From positions 27,385,308-27,449,307 of the forward strand of contig NC_072467.1 in assembly GCF_027596085.1 (NCBI RefSeq): a stretch of DNA of 64,000 bases, read 5' to 3'. Positions 1 to 11,759 of this stretch are shown piece by piece. Under the pieces are notes generated by a model. The model made no database searches and had not been told where the DNA came from. It was given only the letters and a program-made list of their open reading frames with translations. This DNA is from Anoplopoma fimbria. Lineage: Eukaryota; Chordata; Actinopteri; Perciformes; Anoplopomatidae. The translations under genes were made by a program, and so were the position numbers. Within the stretch, counting starts at the first letter, position 1, and the number at the start of each line of letters is the position of its first letter.

Positions 1-1
1 T

Positions 2-1168
2 AAACTGATGGAGCTGTTCTGTAAGACCAACCAGATGTGTGTCTGCATACTCTGCACTTATTCAGACCACAAGACACATGATGTTGTTCCTCTGAAAGAA
101 GAATATGAAGGAAAGAAGGCCGAGCTGGAGAAGACTGAGACTGAAATCCAGCAGATGATCCAGAAGAGACGACTGAAGATTCAGGAGATCAAACACTCAG
201 TGGAGCTCAGTGAGGAAGATGCAGACAGAGAGATAGCAGATGGTGTTCAGGTCTTCACCGCTCTGAAGGAGTCTGTTGAGAGAAGCCAGGCCGAGCTCAT
301 CGACACGATCAAAGAGAAGCAGAGAAAGACAGAGAAACAGGCTGAAGGCTTCATCAAAGAGCTGGAACAGGAAATCTGTGAGCTGAAGAAGAGAAGCACT
401 GAGTTGGAGCAGCTCTCACGCTCTGAAGACCACCTCGACATCCTCCAAAGCTTCATTTCCCTGAACGCTGCTTTACCCACAAAGGACTGGACAGAAGTCA
501 ACGCTCATCCACTCTATGAGGGGACTGTGAGGAAAGCTTTGAACCAGCTGGAGGAGACGCTCAGTAAACAGATGAAGAAGCTGTTTGAGGCCGAGCTGAA
601 GAGAGTCCAGCAGTCTGCAGTGGATGTGACACTTGATCCTGATACAGCTCAACCCACACTCATCCTGTCTGATGATGGAAAACAAGTTAAACATGGTGAT
701 GTAAGGAAGAATCTCCCAGACAATCCAGAGAGATTTGATAAGTGTGTTAATGTCTTAGCAAAGCAGAGTTTCTCTTCAGGAAGATTTTACTACGAGGTTC
801 AGGTTAAAGGGAAGACTGAGTGGACTTTAGGAGTGGCCAGAGAGTCGATCAACAGGAAGGGAATAATCACACTGTCTCCTCAGGATGGTTACTGGACGAT
901 ATGTTTGAGGAATGAGAATGAGTACACAGCTCTTGCTGACCCATCAGTCCGTCTCTCTCTGAAGTCTCAGCCTGAGAAGGTGGGGGTGTTGGTGGATTAT
1001 GAGGAGGGTCTGGTCTCCTTTTATGACGTTGATGCTGCAGCTCTTATCTACTCCTTTACTGGCTGCTGCTTCACTGAGAAACTCTACCCATACTTTAGTC
1101 CATGTCTTAATGATGGTGGTAAAAACTCTGCCCCTCTGATCATCTCTCCTGTCAATCACACTGAGTAG
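2..1168 (+). CDS. TRIM-B30.2 E3 ubiquitin ligase, copy 1 (5' cut by window)
   Basis: The reading frame is open from the first bases of the window (K-L-M-E-L-F-C) to the TAG at 1166-1168, so the N-terminal RING half lies upstream. What remains is the end of the B-box 2 region (C and H pairs around MCVCILC and SDHKTHD), a long coiled coil rich in E, K, Q and L (about residues 25-200 of the visible part) and a C-terminal PRY-SPRY (B30.2) domain beginning near LDPDTAQPTLILSDDG. TRIM proteins are RING ubiquitin ligases whose SPRY domain binds the target; many fish members act in innate immunity. The copy has no frameshift in the visible part. It is nearly identical to the copies at 5198-6784 and 11760-13388. 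The family is the large fish TRIM39/TRIM25/bloodthirsty-like group; I cannot name the orthologue. Confidence 0.9.
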   Translation, partial: KLMELFCKTNQMCVCILCTYSDHKTHDVVPLKEEYEGKKAELEKTETEIQQMIQKRRLKIQEIKHSVELSEEDADREIADGVQVFTALKESVERSQAELIDTIKEKQRKTEKQAEGFIKELEQEICELKKRSTELEQLSRSEDHLDILQSFISLNAALPTKDWTEVNAHPLYEGTVRKALNQLEETLSKQMKKLFEAELKRVQQSAVDVTLDPDTAQPTLILSDDGKQVKHGDVRKNLPDNPERFDKCVNVLAKQSFSSGRFYYEVQVKGKTEWTLGVARESINRKGIITLSPQDGYWTICLRNENEYTALADPSVRLSLKSQPEKVGVLVDYEEGLVSFYDVDAAALIYSFTGCCFTEKLYPYFSPCLNDGGKNSAPLIISPVNHTE

Positions 1169-1587
1169 AACAACCAGTGGATTTTCAGCAGAAAGGTTCA
1201 CTGCACTCAATGTAATGAATGTACATATTTTTAGTGATGTACGGTGTTTACATCGTTAATTTTTCAGCTTTTGATCAATGAGGGTTTCTCTCTTTCATGT
1301 GTCACATTAATGACTACTTCAAGTCATGGAATTATGACACTGATGAATATAATCTACTGTTGTGCATTTTATTCTAATAACTGCAATACCTGACTGTAAA
1401 GTCATCAAAAACAATTAACGCAAGAATATGAGCGTCTGTTCGTTCCATAAATGTCTGCGTGCCAAAGTCAAAACCTTTTGTTGTTTGAATATAAGAAGTG
1501 TTGCATACTAACACAAATTACAGAAGAGCAGTTTATGAATAAGACAACTGCTTTTCTCTCATTTTCCTGTTTATCTAACAGGAGCAA

Positions 1588-1593
1588 AATAAA
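1588..1593 (+). other. Poly(A) signal AATAAA of TRIM copy 1
   Basis: AATAAA lies about 420 bases after the stop codon and is followed by a T/G-rich stretch. The same hexamer is kept at the matching position in copy 2 (7205-7210), and a similar one follows copy 3 (14803-14808). Conservation across copies supports its use, but this is inferred from sequence only. Confidence 0.5.
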
Positions 1594-2255
1594 GATTATA
1601 TTGTGTCTGATTAAGTTGTGCGGCTTTTAATTGATATCACAGCTGAAGGAATAGCTGATGATGTTTATAATGACTAAATCATGTGATTAAAAACACCATC
1701 AGCTGTTCTCAGACTGATTTTAGCTGACAAGCTCTAATACTCCATCACATTTCAGATAGTTATATTAAATAATGTGGTGATATTTAAGGTTTGAGTTGAG
1801 TTTGAGCAGCTGATGTGAACTTTAAACCAGTGCTACTAGTTTGCAAAGAATAAATTATATCTGAGGCCGCCATCTAGTGGAGTTCATCACAAACTGCAGC
1901 CTGTGGCCATAAAACGACATGCTCTCAATCTAATAGATACAAGTACTCTGTCTAATGTCACTTTTTTATCTTGTTTTGTAGTTTTTTGAGCTCATATTAA
2001 AACCAGCAGCTTTCACTTAAATATATGTTTACATTCAAAGTATTACACTTTAACTTCTTTTAAAAGGGAGACTCACAGAGACGTCCATTGATGTACTGCT
2101 GTCGTCCAATCAGAAGGATTCTCTTTCTCAGTTAAAAAATATTATTTTCCTTCTTCTTCTCAAATTCCCCAATGAGGCAATAAAACCTCACCTACAGAGC
2201 TGCACTGAGAGGAGGAGCAACTCTGAAAGAGGAGAGCTGCAGAGTCACATTTCCT

Positions 2256-2391
2256 GAAATGAAAGTGAAAGTTTGTCTGATCGACAGCAGAGCTGCAGTC
2301 GAGACAAGTCTCTCTGTTTCTCTGTAAAGAAACATTCAACTGAATCCAGCAGCTTTTTCTCACCAACACAGCAGAATCTCTTCAAACACTG
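2256..2391 (+). promoter_or_regulatory. ISRE-like element and non-coding first exon a for TRIM copy 2
   Basis: GAAATGAAAGTGAAAGT at 2256-2272 matches the interferon-stimulated response element core GAAANNGAAA. It is followed by a transcribed-looking stretch that ends in the strong splice donor CACTG|GTGAGT (exon end 2391). The matching acceptor is TTGTCCTCAG at 5188, nine bases before the ATG of copy 2. The same arrangement recurs at 3345-3481, 7874-8010 and 8963-9104. The transcription start is not determined; exon use is inferred. Confidence 0.6.
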
Positions 2392-3344
2392 GTGAGTACT
2401 CTGTTCTACAGTGACACTCAATATTTGGTGTTAAAGTGAGTTAAAACCAGAATCCATAGCAAAGAAAAAAGTAACAGCAGATAAACTAGGCCAGCTAAAA
2501 GCTAACTAGCTAACTAGCCAGCTAACCCTAACACACAGATAATGCCCACAGCTGCCATAACTGCTGGCTTAACACCAGGCAAAGTGTTTATTCTTCATTT
2601 TAGCACAATTAGTGACCGAAAGTGAATCAGGATGTTCTCATAGTGCCATCAACAAACATTTACACCACTTTGACCGTCACCATTTACCTTCTACTTTAAC
2701 AACCATCATGGGATTTGAGAACAGATAGAAACATAACAGGTTATTCAGTCATAACCGCAGATCTCGATGTCATGTGATCTCTGTCAGGTCTGCCTCTCTA
2801 CTGTTCCAGGCAGAGAGGCTCCTCCCTGTTTATTTATGAATACTCAGATTGTCAGTGTATTCATTTCTTTACGAATAGCTTTACTTATTATTATATTTAC
2901 AATTATCTTCATCTTATTTAGTCCTTTATATTGCTTCTATCTATATAAAAGAGAAGTCCTGTTTGACTTGACAGTAATCATCATTAGAACAACACTGACT
3001 GCTCAGAGTCTTCTCTCAGGACAAAACTACATTTTATAAAATGCTGCTGTTCATAATAATAATACATTTTGTTTGCATAGCGTTTTAAAAGGTACTCAAA
3101 GGCATTCTACATGGTAAAGACAGAAAAGATAAAAGCAATAACAATATAAATGACATTATAACATTAAGAAACAAAACAAAATCATACATAACTGGCATCA
3201 CAGACTGAAAGCAGATTTAAATAGATGAGTTTTAAGGTTAAACGCTTCATTTTGTTCATCCATTACAGATCAACACGTAATACTTCTGGTTCACTGAGAG
3301 GAGGAGCAACAGTGAAAGAGGAGAGCTGCAGAATCACTTTTCCT

Positions 3345-3481
3345 GAAATGAAAGTTAAAGTTTGTCTGATCGACAGCAGAGCTGCAGTCGAGACAAGTCT
3401 CTCTGTTTCTCTGTAAAGAAACATTCAACTGAATCCAGCAGCTTTTTCTCACCAACACAGCAGAATCTCTGACAAACACTG
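3345..3481 (+). promoter_or_regulatory. Second, decayed ISRE-like element and first exon b for TRIM copy 2
   Basis: A second copy of the first-exon module lies about 1.09 kb after the first and ends in the same CACTG|GTGAGT donor (exon end 3481). Here the element reads GAAATGAAAGTTAAAGT: one G-to-T change breaks the second GAAA. The broken TRIM copy 2 is therefore preceded by one intact and one weakened element. Confidence 0.55.
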
Positions 3482-5197
3482 GTGAGTACTCTGTTCTACA
3501 GTGACACTCAATATTTGGTGTTAAAGTGAGTTAAAACCAGAATCCATAGCAAAGAAAAAAAGTAACAGCAGATAAACTAGGCCAGCTAAAAGCTAACTAG
3601 CCAGCTGTGACTCCCTTTGGATGGACAAACACAGAACAGCATCTGATTTAATGTGTGCATTTATTTATTTATGATAAAGGTACAACACTGATGTTTTAAA
3701 GTCCTCATACCTGTTATAGACTTTATTAAATAGCCTTGAACTTCACTGTTTAACAACCGGTATGAACTCAAAAACTTCAGCTCTACTCAGACAGGAAGTT
3801 CTGCTCATGGAACTGAGGTGCAAATATTATTAGTAGATGAATTGTAATACGTTCAATATTAAAGTGGAATTAAAAATGTTGAACCTACTTACAAATTATA
3901 TAAATTACTCTAATAACATTAGCATTAGGGTAACAGTATTATTGTTTAATGTGTGATGTCACAGTCATAAAGGAATCTTTTCTTTTTGGTTTAAAATTAA
4001 ATTCTATTTTAATTGTACTTATTATATATTATATATTGTGATATTAACAAGAACCAGAGGGACTGGGATGTTTTCACTGCAAAGCTTAAACCATCAGATT
4101 AGTTGATCATTGTTTTATTAGTTTTATTACTATTTGAATAACAGCTAATAGTCACTCAGGCAGTTTTAAAAAAAACATTTCAAACCACAGAGAAAGAAAA
4201 GGCAGAATAATCCAACTCCACTTGTTTAATCTAAAATAAATCCACCAAACAAACTGAGTCTGATCTTTGGAAAACAATCTCAAACTGTGGCATTGACAGG
4301 AAGCTTAGTCTCTTGCGTGCTGGTTGCTATGAAAAAGTTCTTATTGACTCACTTCATATCAGCCCAAGTCTTCAGCTGAACTAAATGAAAAGTTGAATCT
4401 GAGAAGCAACACTCGCTAACACTTCGCTAACACTCTGCAGACTTACATTTGTTCCTTTAAATATTATACAGTTTCTGTGCGTCTTTTTCTCCCGTCACAT
4501 TTTACTCTGTGGTTTTGATTTTTTACTGCAATATAAAAGTCCTGCTCCTCTATGGAAACAGAACAAACACGGCTAGAAGTAGAGAACTCAAAAATGTGTT
4601 TAGTGCAAAATAACAAAGTTATAATGACATAAATCATGAAAAATTAAACAAAGAAAGTTTTATCTATACACCCAATATTTTTGTTTGTTACCAATATTAG
4701 AAAAAACGGAGTCCCTACTTGTTATATATATTAAACCATCTACATTTTTAAAACTTCTACTTACAGCCTCTCCTCTCCTTTCTGCTCTGTCTTCAGCCTG
4801 AAGTTTAGTCCAAGTTTCAGAGAATTTCTGTCAAATGACCGTTGGACTGTTGAACGTTAATCCTCTGAACCACAAGCAGTTTATGGGCGTTTTTGCTCCT
4901 GTCACATTCTACTCTCTGTGGCTTTGATTTTTACTGCAGTATAAAAGTATTTTGTGCAGTATAACACAGTTATCATGCCATAAACCATGAAAAAACAATA
5001 AAAAGGATGTTGGATTTCTTTGATTTATTTTACAAAAGTTGGGAAACAATGGAATCTATATTTCCATCATTTTATATATCCAACATATCTATATATCCGA
5101 GATATGAATCTGACGATGTGAAAAACGCTGTTGCAGCTGCTAAAGATGTTTAATAAGAGTTGTTGTTTTTTACACTTTTTGTCCTCAGAGTGTAGAC

Positions 5198-6784
5198 ATG
5201 TCTGCTGCCAGCTGTCTGCTGACTGAAGATCAGTTTCTGTGCTCCATCTGTCTGGATGTGTTCACTGATCCAGTCGCCATACCATGTGGACACAACTTCT
5301 GTAAAACCTGCATCACTCAACACTGGGACGTTAATGTCCAGTGTCAGTGTCCAAACTGTAAAAAGGTTTTTAACACCAGACCTGAGCTGCAGATCAATAC
5401 TTTGATCTCTGAGATGGCTGCTCAGTTCAGACAGTCAGCTCAACAGAAAGCCAGAAACAGCAGCTCAGAGCAACAAGCTGATAAACCAGGAGAAGTTCCC
5501 TGTGACGTCTGCACTGGAACCAAACTGAAGGCCATGAAGTCCTGCCTGGTGTGTCTGGTCTCCTACTGTGAGACTCACCTGGAGCCTCATCTGACAGTGT
5601 ACGGAGCACGATAAACTGATGGAGCTGTTCTGTAAGACCGACCAGATGTGTGTCTGCATGCTCTGCAGTCTTTTCAGACCACAAGACACATGATGTTGTT
5701 CCTCTGAAAGAAGAATATGAAGGAAAGAAGGCCGAGCTGGAGAAGACTGAGACTGAAATCCAGCAGATGATCCAGAAGAGACGACTGAAGATTCAGGAGA
5801 TCAAACACTCCGTGGAGCTCAGTGAGGAAGATGCAGACAGAGAGATAGCAGATGGTGTTCAGGTCTTCACCGCTCTGAAGGAGTCTGTTGAGAGAAGCCA
5901 GGCCGAGCTCATCGACACGATCAAAGAGAAGCAGAGAAAGACAGAGAAACAGGCTGAAGGCTTCATCAAAGAGCTGGAACAGGAAATCTGTGAGCTGAAG
6001 AAGAGAAGCACTGAGGTGGAGCAGCTCTCACAGTCTGAAGACCACCTCGACATCCTCCAAGAGCTTCATTTCCCTGAACTCTGCTTTACCCACAAAGGAC
6101 TGGACAGAAGTCAGAGTCAGTCCACCTTCATATGAGGGGACTGTGAGGAAAGCTTTGAACCAGCTGGTGGAGATGCTCAGTAAACAGATAAAGAATCTGG
6201 TTGGGGCCCAGCTGAAGAGGGTCAAAAAGTTTGCGGTGGATGTGACACTTGATCCTGATACAGCTCAACCCAAACTCATCCTGTCTGATGATGGAAAACA
6301 AGTTAAACATGGTGATGTAAGGAAGAATCTCCCAGACAATCCAGAGAGATTTGATCCTTATGTTAATGTCTTAGCAAAGCAGAGTTTCTCTTCAGGAAGA
6401 TTTTACTACGAGGTTCAGGTTAAAGGGAAGACTAAGTGGACTTTAGGAGTGGTCAGAGAGTCGATCAACAGGAAGGGAAGCATCACAGCGACTCCTCAGA
6501 ATGGTTACTGGATGATATGGTTGAGGAATGAGAATGAGTACACAGCTTGTGCTGACCCATCAGTCCGTCTCTCTCTGAAGTCTCAGCCTGAGAAGGTGGG
6601 GGTGTTGGTGGATTATGAGGAGGGTCTGGTCTCCTTTTATGACGTTGATGCTGCAGCTCTTATCTACTCCTTTACTGGCTGCTGCTTCACTGAGAAACTC
6701 TACCCATTATTTAACCCATGTTTTAATGATGGTGGTAAAAACTCTGCCCCTCTGATCATCTCTCCTGTCAATCACACTGAGTAG
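5198..6784 (+). pseudogene. TRIM-B30.2 copy 2, broken by three frameshifts
   Basis: The ATG lies nine bases after the splice acceptor at 5188. The RING (C15, C18, C30, H32, C35, C38, C51, C54) and first B-box region are intact. Aligned with the copy at 11760-13388, 59 bases are missing at about 5596 (end of B-box 1 and linker), which leads to a TAA at 5612-5614 after 138 codons. One extra T near 5664 and one extra G near 6071 follow; the three changes sum to a multiple of three, so the SPRY part is back in the starting frame to the TAG at 6782-6784. A 3-base in-frame gain near 6120 is harmless. The locus could still make a 138-residue RING/B-box protein without coiled coil or SPRY. Assembly error is possible but less likely, because three separate changes are needed. 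Confidence 0.85.
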
Positions 6785-7873
6785 AACAACCAGTGGATTT
6801 TCAGCAGAAAGGTTCACTGCACTCAATGTAATGAATGTACATATTTTTAGTGATGTACGGTGTTTACATCGTTAATTTTTCAGCTTTTGATCAATGAGGG
6901 TTTTTCTCTTTCATGTGTCACATTAATGACTACTTCAAGTCATGGAATTATGACACTGATGAATATAATCTACTGTTGTGCATTTTATTCTAATAACTGC
7001 AATACCTGACTGTAAAGTCATCAAAAACAATTAACTCAAGAATATGAAGCATCTGTTCGTTCCATAAATGTCTGCGTGCCAAAGTCAAAACCTTTTGTTG
7101 TTTGAATATAAGAAGTGTTGCATACTAACACAAATTACAGAAGAGCAGTTTATGAATAAGACAACTGCTTTTCTCTCTTTTTCCTGTTTATCTAACAGGA
7201 GCAAAATAAAGATTATATTGTGTCTGATTAAGTTGTGCGGCTTTTAATTGATATCACAGCTGAAGGAATAGCTGATGATGTTTCTAATGACACTAAATCA
7301 TGTGATTAAAAACACCATCAGCTGTTCTCAGACTGATTTTAGCTGACAAGCTCTAATACTCCATCACATTTCAGATAGTTATATTAAATAATGTGGTGAT
7401 ATTTAAGGTTTGAGTTGAGTTTGAGCAGCTGATGTGAACACTAAACCAGTGCTACTAGTTTGTAAAGAATAAATTATATCTGAGGCCGCCATCTAGTGGA
7501 GTTCATCACAAACTGCAGCCTGTGGCCATAAAACGACATGCTCTCAATCTAATAGATACAAGTACTCTGTCTAATGTCACTTTTTATCTTGTTTTGTAGT
7601 TTTTTGAGCTCATATTAAAACCAGCAGCTTTCACTTAAATATATGTTTACATTCAAAGTATTACACTTTAACTTCTTTTAAAAGGGAGACTCACAGAGAC
7701 GTCCATTGATGTACTGCTGTCGTCCAATCAGAAGGATTCTCTTTCTCAGTTAAAAAATATTATTTTCCTTCTTCTTCTCAAATTCCCCAATGAGGCAATA
7801 AAACCTCACCTACAGAGCTGCACTGAGAGGAGGAGCAACTCTGAAAGAGGAGAGCTGCAGAGTCACATTTCCT

Positions 7874-8010
7874 GAAATGAAAGTGAAAGTTTGTCTGATC
7901 AACAGCAGAGCTGCAGTCGAGACAAGTCTCTCTGTTTCTCTGTAAAGAAACATTCAACTGAATCCAGCAGCTTTTTCTCACCAACACAGCAGAATCTCTG
8001 ACAAACACTG
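7874..8010 (+). promoter_or_regulatory. ISRE-like element and first exon a for TRIM copy 3
   Basis: GAAATGAAAGTGAAAGT at 7874-7890 is the unit 2 counterpart of 2256-2272. The exon ends with CACTG|GTGAGT (end 8010). The expected acceptor is the CCTCAG at 11750 just before the ATG of copy 3, giving a 5'-UTR intron of about 3.7 kb. Confidence 0.6.
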
Positions 8011-8962
8011 GTGAGTACTCTGTTCTACAAAGACTCAATATTTGGTGTTAAAGTGAGTTAAAACCAGAATCCATAGCAAAGAAAAAAAGTAACAGCAGAT
8101 AAACTAGGCCAGCTAAAAGCTAACTAGCTAACTAGCCAGCTAACCCTAACACACAGATAATGCCCACAGCTGCCATAACTGCTGGCTTAACACCAGGCAA
8201 AGTGTTTATTCTTCATTTTAGCACAATTAGTGACCGAAAGTGAATCAGGATGTTCTCATAGTGCCATCAACAAACATTTACACCACTTTGACCGTCACCA
8301 TTTACCTTCTACTTTAACAACCATCATGGGATTTGAGAACAGATAGAAACATAACAGGTTATTCAGTCATAACCGCAGATCTCGATGTCATGTGATCTCT
8401 GTCAGGTCTGCCTCTCTACTGTTCCAGGCAGAGAGGCTCCTCCCTGTTTATTTATGAATACTCAGATTGTCAGTGTATTCATTTCTTTACGAATAGCTTT
8501 ACTTATTATTATATTTACAATTATCTTCATCTTATTTAGTCCTTTATATTGCTTCTATCGATATAAAAGAGAAGTCCTGTTTGACTTGACAGTAATCATC
8601 ATTAGAACAACACTGACTGCTCAGAGTCTTCTCTCAGGACAAAACTACATTTTATAAAATGCTGCTGTTAATAATAATAATACATTTTGTTTGCATAGCG
8701 TTTTAAAAGGTACTCAAAGGCATTCTACATGGTAAAGACAGAAAAGATAAAAGCAATAACAATATAAATGACATTATAACATTAAGAAACAAAACAAAAC
8801 CATACATAACTGGCATCACAGACTGAAAGCAGATTTAAATAGATGAGTTTTAAGGTTAAACGCTTCATTTTGTTCATCCATTACAGATCAACACGTAATA
8901 CTTCTGGTTCACTGAGAGGAGGAGCAACTCTGAAAGAGGAGAGCTGCAGAATCACTTTTCCT

Positions 8963-9104
8963 GAAATGAAAGTGAAAGTGAAAGTTTGTCTGATCAACAG
9001 CAGAGCTGCAGTCGAGACAAGTCTCTCTGTTTCTCTGTAAAGAAACATTCAACTGAATCCAGCAGCTTTTTCTCACCAACACAGCAGAATCTCTTCAAAC
9101 ACTG
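8963..9104 (+). promoter_or_regulatory. Extended ISRE-like element and first exon b for TRIM copy 3
   Basis: Here the element has gained one more GAAAGT unit (8963-8985), giving three overlapping GAAANNGAAA matches, the strongest in the array. It sits before the only complete and intact TRIM gene in the window. The exon ends at 9104 before GTGAGT. Its counterpart before the broken copy 2 (3345) has lost the motif. Confidence 0.6.
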
Positions 9105-10748
9105 GTGAGTACTCTGTTCTACAAAGACACTCAATATTTGGTGTTAAAGTGAGTTAAAACCAGAATCCATAGCAAAGAAAAAAAGTAACAGCAGATAAAC
9201 TAGGCCAGCTAAAAGCTAACTAGCCAGCTGTGACTCCCTTTGGATGGACAAACACAGAACAGCATCTGATTTAATGTGTGCATTTATTTATTTATGATAA
9301 AGGTACAACACTGATGTTTTAAAGTCCTCATACCTGTTATAGACTTTATTAAATAGCCTTGAACTTCACTGTTTAACAACCGGTATGAACTCAAAAACTT
9401 CAGCTCTACTCAGACAGGAAGTTCTGCTCATGGAACTGAGGAGCAAATATTATTAGTAGATGAATTGTAATACGTTCAATATTAAAGTGGAATTAAAAAT
9501 GTTGAACCTAATTACAAATTATATAAATTAACTCTAACAACATTAGCATTAGGGTAACAGTATTATTGTTTAATGTGTGATGTCACAGTCATAAAGGAAT
9601 CTTTTCTTTTTGGTTTAAAATTAAATTCTATTTTAATTGTACTTATTATATATTATATATTGTGATATTAACAAGAACCAGAGGGACTGGGATGTTTTCA
9701 CTGCAAAGCTTGAACCATCAGATTAGTTGATCATTGTTTTATTAGTTTTATTACTATTTGAATAACAGCTAATAGTCACTCAGGCAGTTTTAAAAAAAAA
9801 CCCATTAAAAAACCACAGAGAAAGAAAAGGCAGAATAATCCAACTCCACTTGTTGAATCTAAAATAAATCCACCAAACAAACTGAGTCTGATCTTTGGAA
9901 AACAATCTCAAACTGTGGCATTGACAGGAAGCTTAGTCTCTTGCGTGCTGGTTGCTATGAAAAAGTTCTTATTGACTCACTTCATATCAGCCCAAGTCTT
10001 CAGCTGAACTAAATGAAAAGTTGAATCTGAGAAGCAACACTCGCTAACACTTCGCTAACACTCTGCAGACTTACATTTGTTCCTTTAAATATTATACAGT
10101 TTCTGTGCGATCTTTTCTCCCGTCACATTTTACTCTGTGGTTTTGATTTTTTACTGCAATATAAAAGTCCTGCTCCTCTATGGAAACAGAACAAACACGG
10201 CTAGAAGTAGAGAGAACTCAAAAATGTGTTTAGTGCAAAATAACAAAGTTATAATGACATAAATCATGAAAAATTAAACAAAGAAAGTTTTATCTATACA
10301 TCCAATATTTTTGTTTGTTACCAATATTAGAAAAAACGGAGTCTCTACTTGTTATATATATTAAACCATCTACATTTTTAAAACTTCTACTTACAGCCTC
10401 TCCTCTCCTTTCTGCTCTGTCTTCAGCCTGAAGTTTAGTCCAAGTTTCAGGGAATTTCTGTCAAATGACCGTTGGACTGTTGAACGTTAATCCTCTGAAC
10501 CACAAGCAGTTTATGGGCGTTTTTTGCTCCTGTCACATTATACTCTCTGTGGCTTTGATTTTTACTGCAGTATAAAAGTATTTTGTGCAGTATAACACAG
10601 TTATCATGCCATAAATCATGAAAAAACAATAAAAAGGATGTTGGATTTCTTTGATTTATTTTACAAAAGTTGGGAAACAATGGAATCTATATTTCCATCA
10701 TTTTATATATCCAACATATCTATATATCCGAGATATGAATCTGACGAT

Positions 10749-11678
10749 CATGACTGTTTTCACAGCTTCTGACTGTGATTAATGGTTTAGTTTTGGCAAT
10801 CATTTAAAGAGAACATGCTGTTCGATCTTAATGGCAGGCTTTGGGGTTCAGAAGGTACATTTCATTTCAGCTGGTTACCATGACGACTCATTAATGCAAC
10901 CCCAAATAACCTCTGGGGAGCAGTTGTTAGCTTACATAGTCATTTACCATGCAGACCTTCACAAACACCACATGTATCACGTTTCAGACGTAACATGAAT
11001 GTCTGATGTTACTCACTCATATCGATGTTATCTCTTCCAACCTTCCTGTGTCACTGACAGCAGCAGTATTAATAATTAAATTAGAGCTTAGTGATCTAAT
11101 AGAAATACCACCATAGAACTGCACATCTGAGCTCTCCTTTAATTACAGCATGGTCCAGGACCTGACTGTGTAATGAGCTGTCTAAGTAAATCAGAACTTG
11201 AATTAATACAGATTGTAGCCACTAATACATTATCAACCACGGCGCATATTTGCGTTGGACATTTTCTCACTCAAATTAGCCCTCAGGTGCAAAACAGAAA
11301 CAGCATTCAGGATGTCCCTCCTTATCTTCTACTAATCATAGCTTGATTTTATTGAAAAAAAGAATCAAACTGGAGACCATCTTTGGATGGGATCACACAA
11401 TGGCGTAAATTGTGTCCTCCTTCCTTACTTCAGACGCGTTTACTTGGACCAAAACTGTCTTCAGACTCAGCTCTCTGTTAACACACCTACATAGTTTAGT
11501 GACTGTGTTTTGCATGGTTGTGATGCTGTCGTGGAGACAAAATCTGTCCACTGACATATAGATTCTATTATGTAAGCACCTGTTAAAGTACTCAAACCCG
11601 CTTCTATAATAGTTCCCTCTACAGTAGATTCTTCAGGACCACATTTTACCATGATGACACACACAGAGACCCACAACG
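10749..11678. other. 930-base segment present only before TRIM copy 3
   Basis: Unit 1 passes directly from GACGAT to GTGAAAAACGCTG, but unit 2 has these 930 bases between the same two points. The first ~110 bases (TTTTCACAG, TTTAGTTTTGG, TTTAAAGA) resemble 52784-52880 in ANKRD27 intron 1, where they also follow the same element. So the segment is probably ancestral and was lost before copy 2. No gene is visible inside it. Confidence 0.6.
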
Positions 11679-11759
11679 TGAAAAACACTGTTGCAGCTGC
11701 TAAAGATGTTTAATAAGAGTTGTTGTTTTTTTTACACCTTTTGTCCTCAGAGTGTAGAC

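Larger units (their letters stand above)
1..5117 (+). repeat. TRIM tandem duplication, unit 1 (partial)
   Basis: Coding sequence, 3' flank, both alternative first exons and most of the following intron match the unit at 5612-10748 almost base for base, with an offset of about 5616 bases and a few small indels. The match ends at GACGAT (5117): after this, unit 1 goes straight into the exon of copy 2, whereas unit 2 continues with 930 further bases (10749-11678) before copy 3. Apart from TRIM parts the unit contains a short stretch near 3055-3120 (TTTTAAAAGGTACTCAAAGGC) that also occurs at 24980-25020 and looks like a fish retroelement tail. Confidence 0.9.
5118..10748 (+). repeat. TRIM tandem duplication, unit 2
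   Basis: This full unit contains broken copy 2, its 3' flank with AATAAA at 7205-7210, two first-exon modules and the intron leading towards copy 3. By eye the non-coding parts differ from unit 1 at only scattered positions. The intron part from about 10080 holds two related blocks of roughly 430 bases (10090-10330 and 10520-10740, each with CTCCYGTCACATT and ACTGCARTATAAAAGT), so the unit carries an older internal duplication. Confidence 0.88.

Noticed and set aside
247..1210. Minus-strand open frames inside the TRIM coding exon
   Set aside because: They are shadows of the plus-strand coding frame and recur in each copy.
2767..3039. 90-codon open frame with a hydrophobic stretch, conserved in both TRIM units (again at 8385-8657)
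   Set aside because: It is conserved only because the whole unit is duplicated. It lies in a 5'-UTR intron and has no family resemblance.
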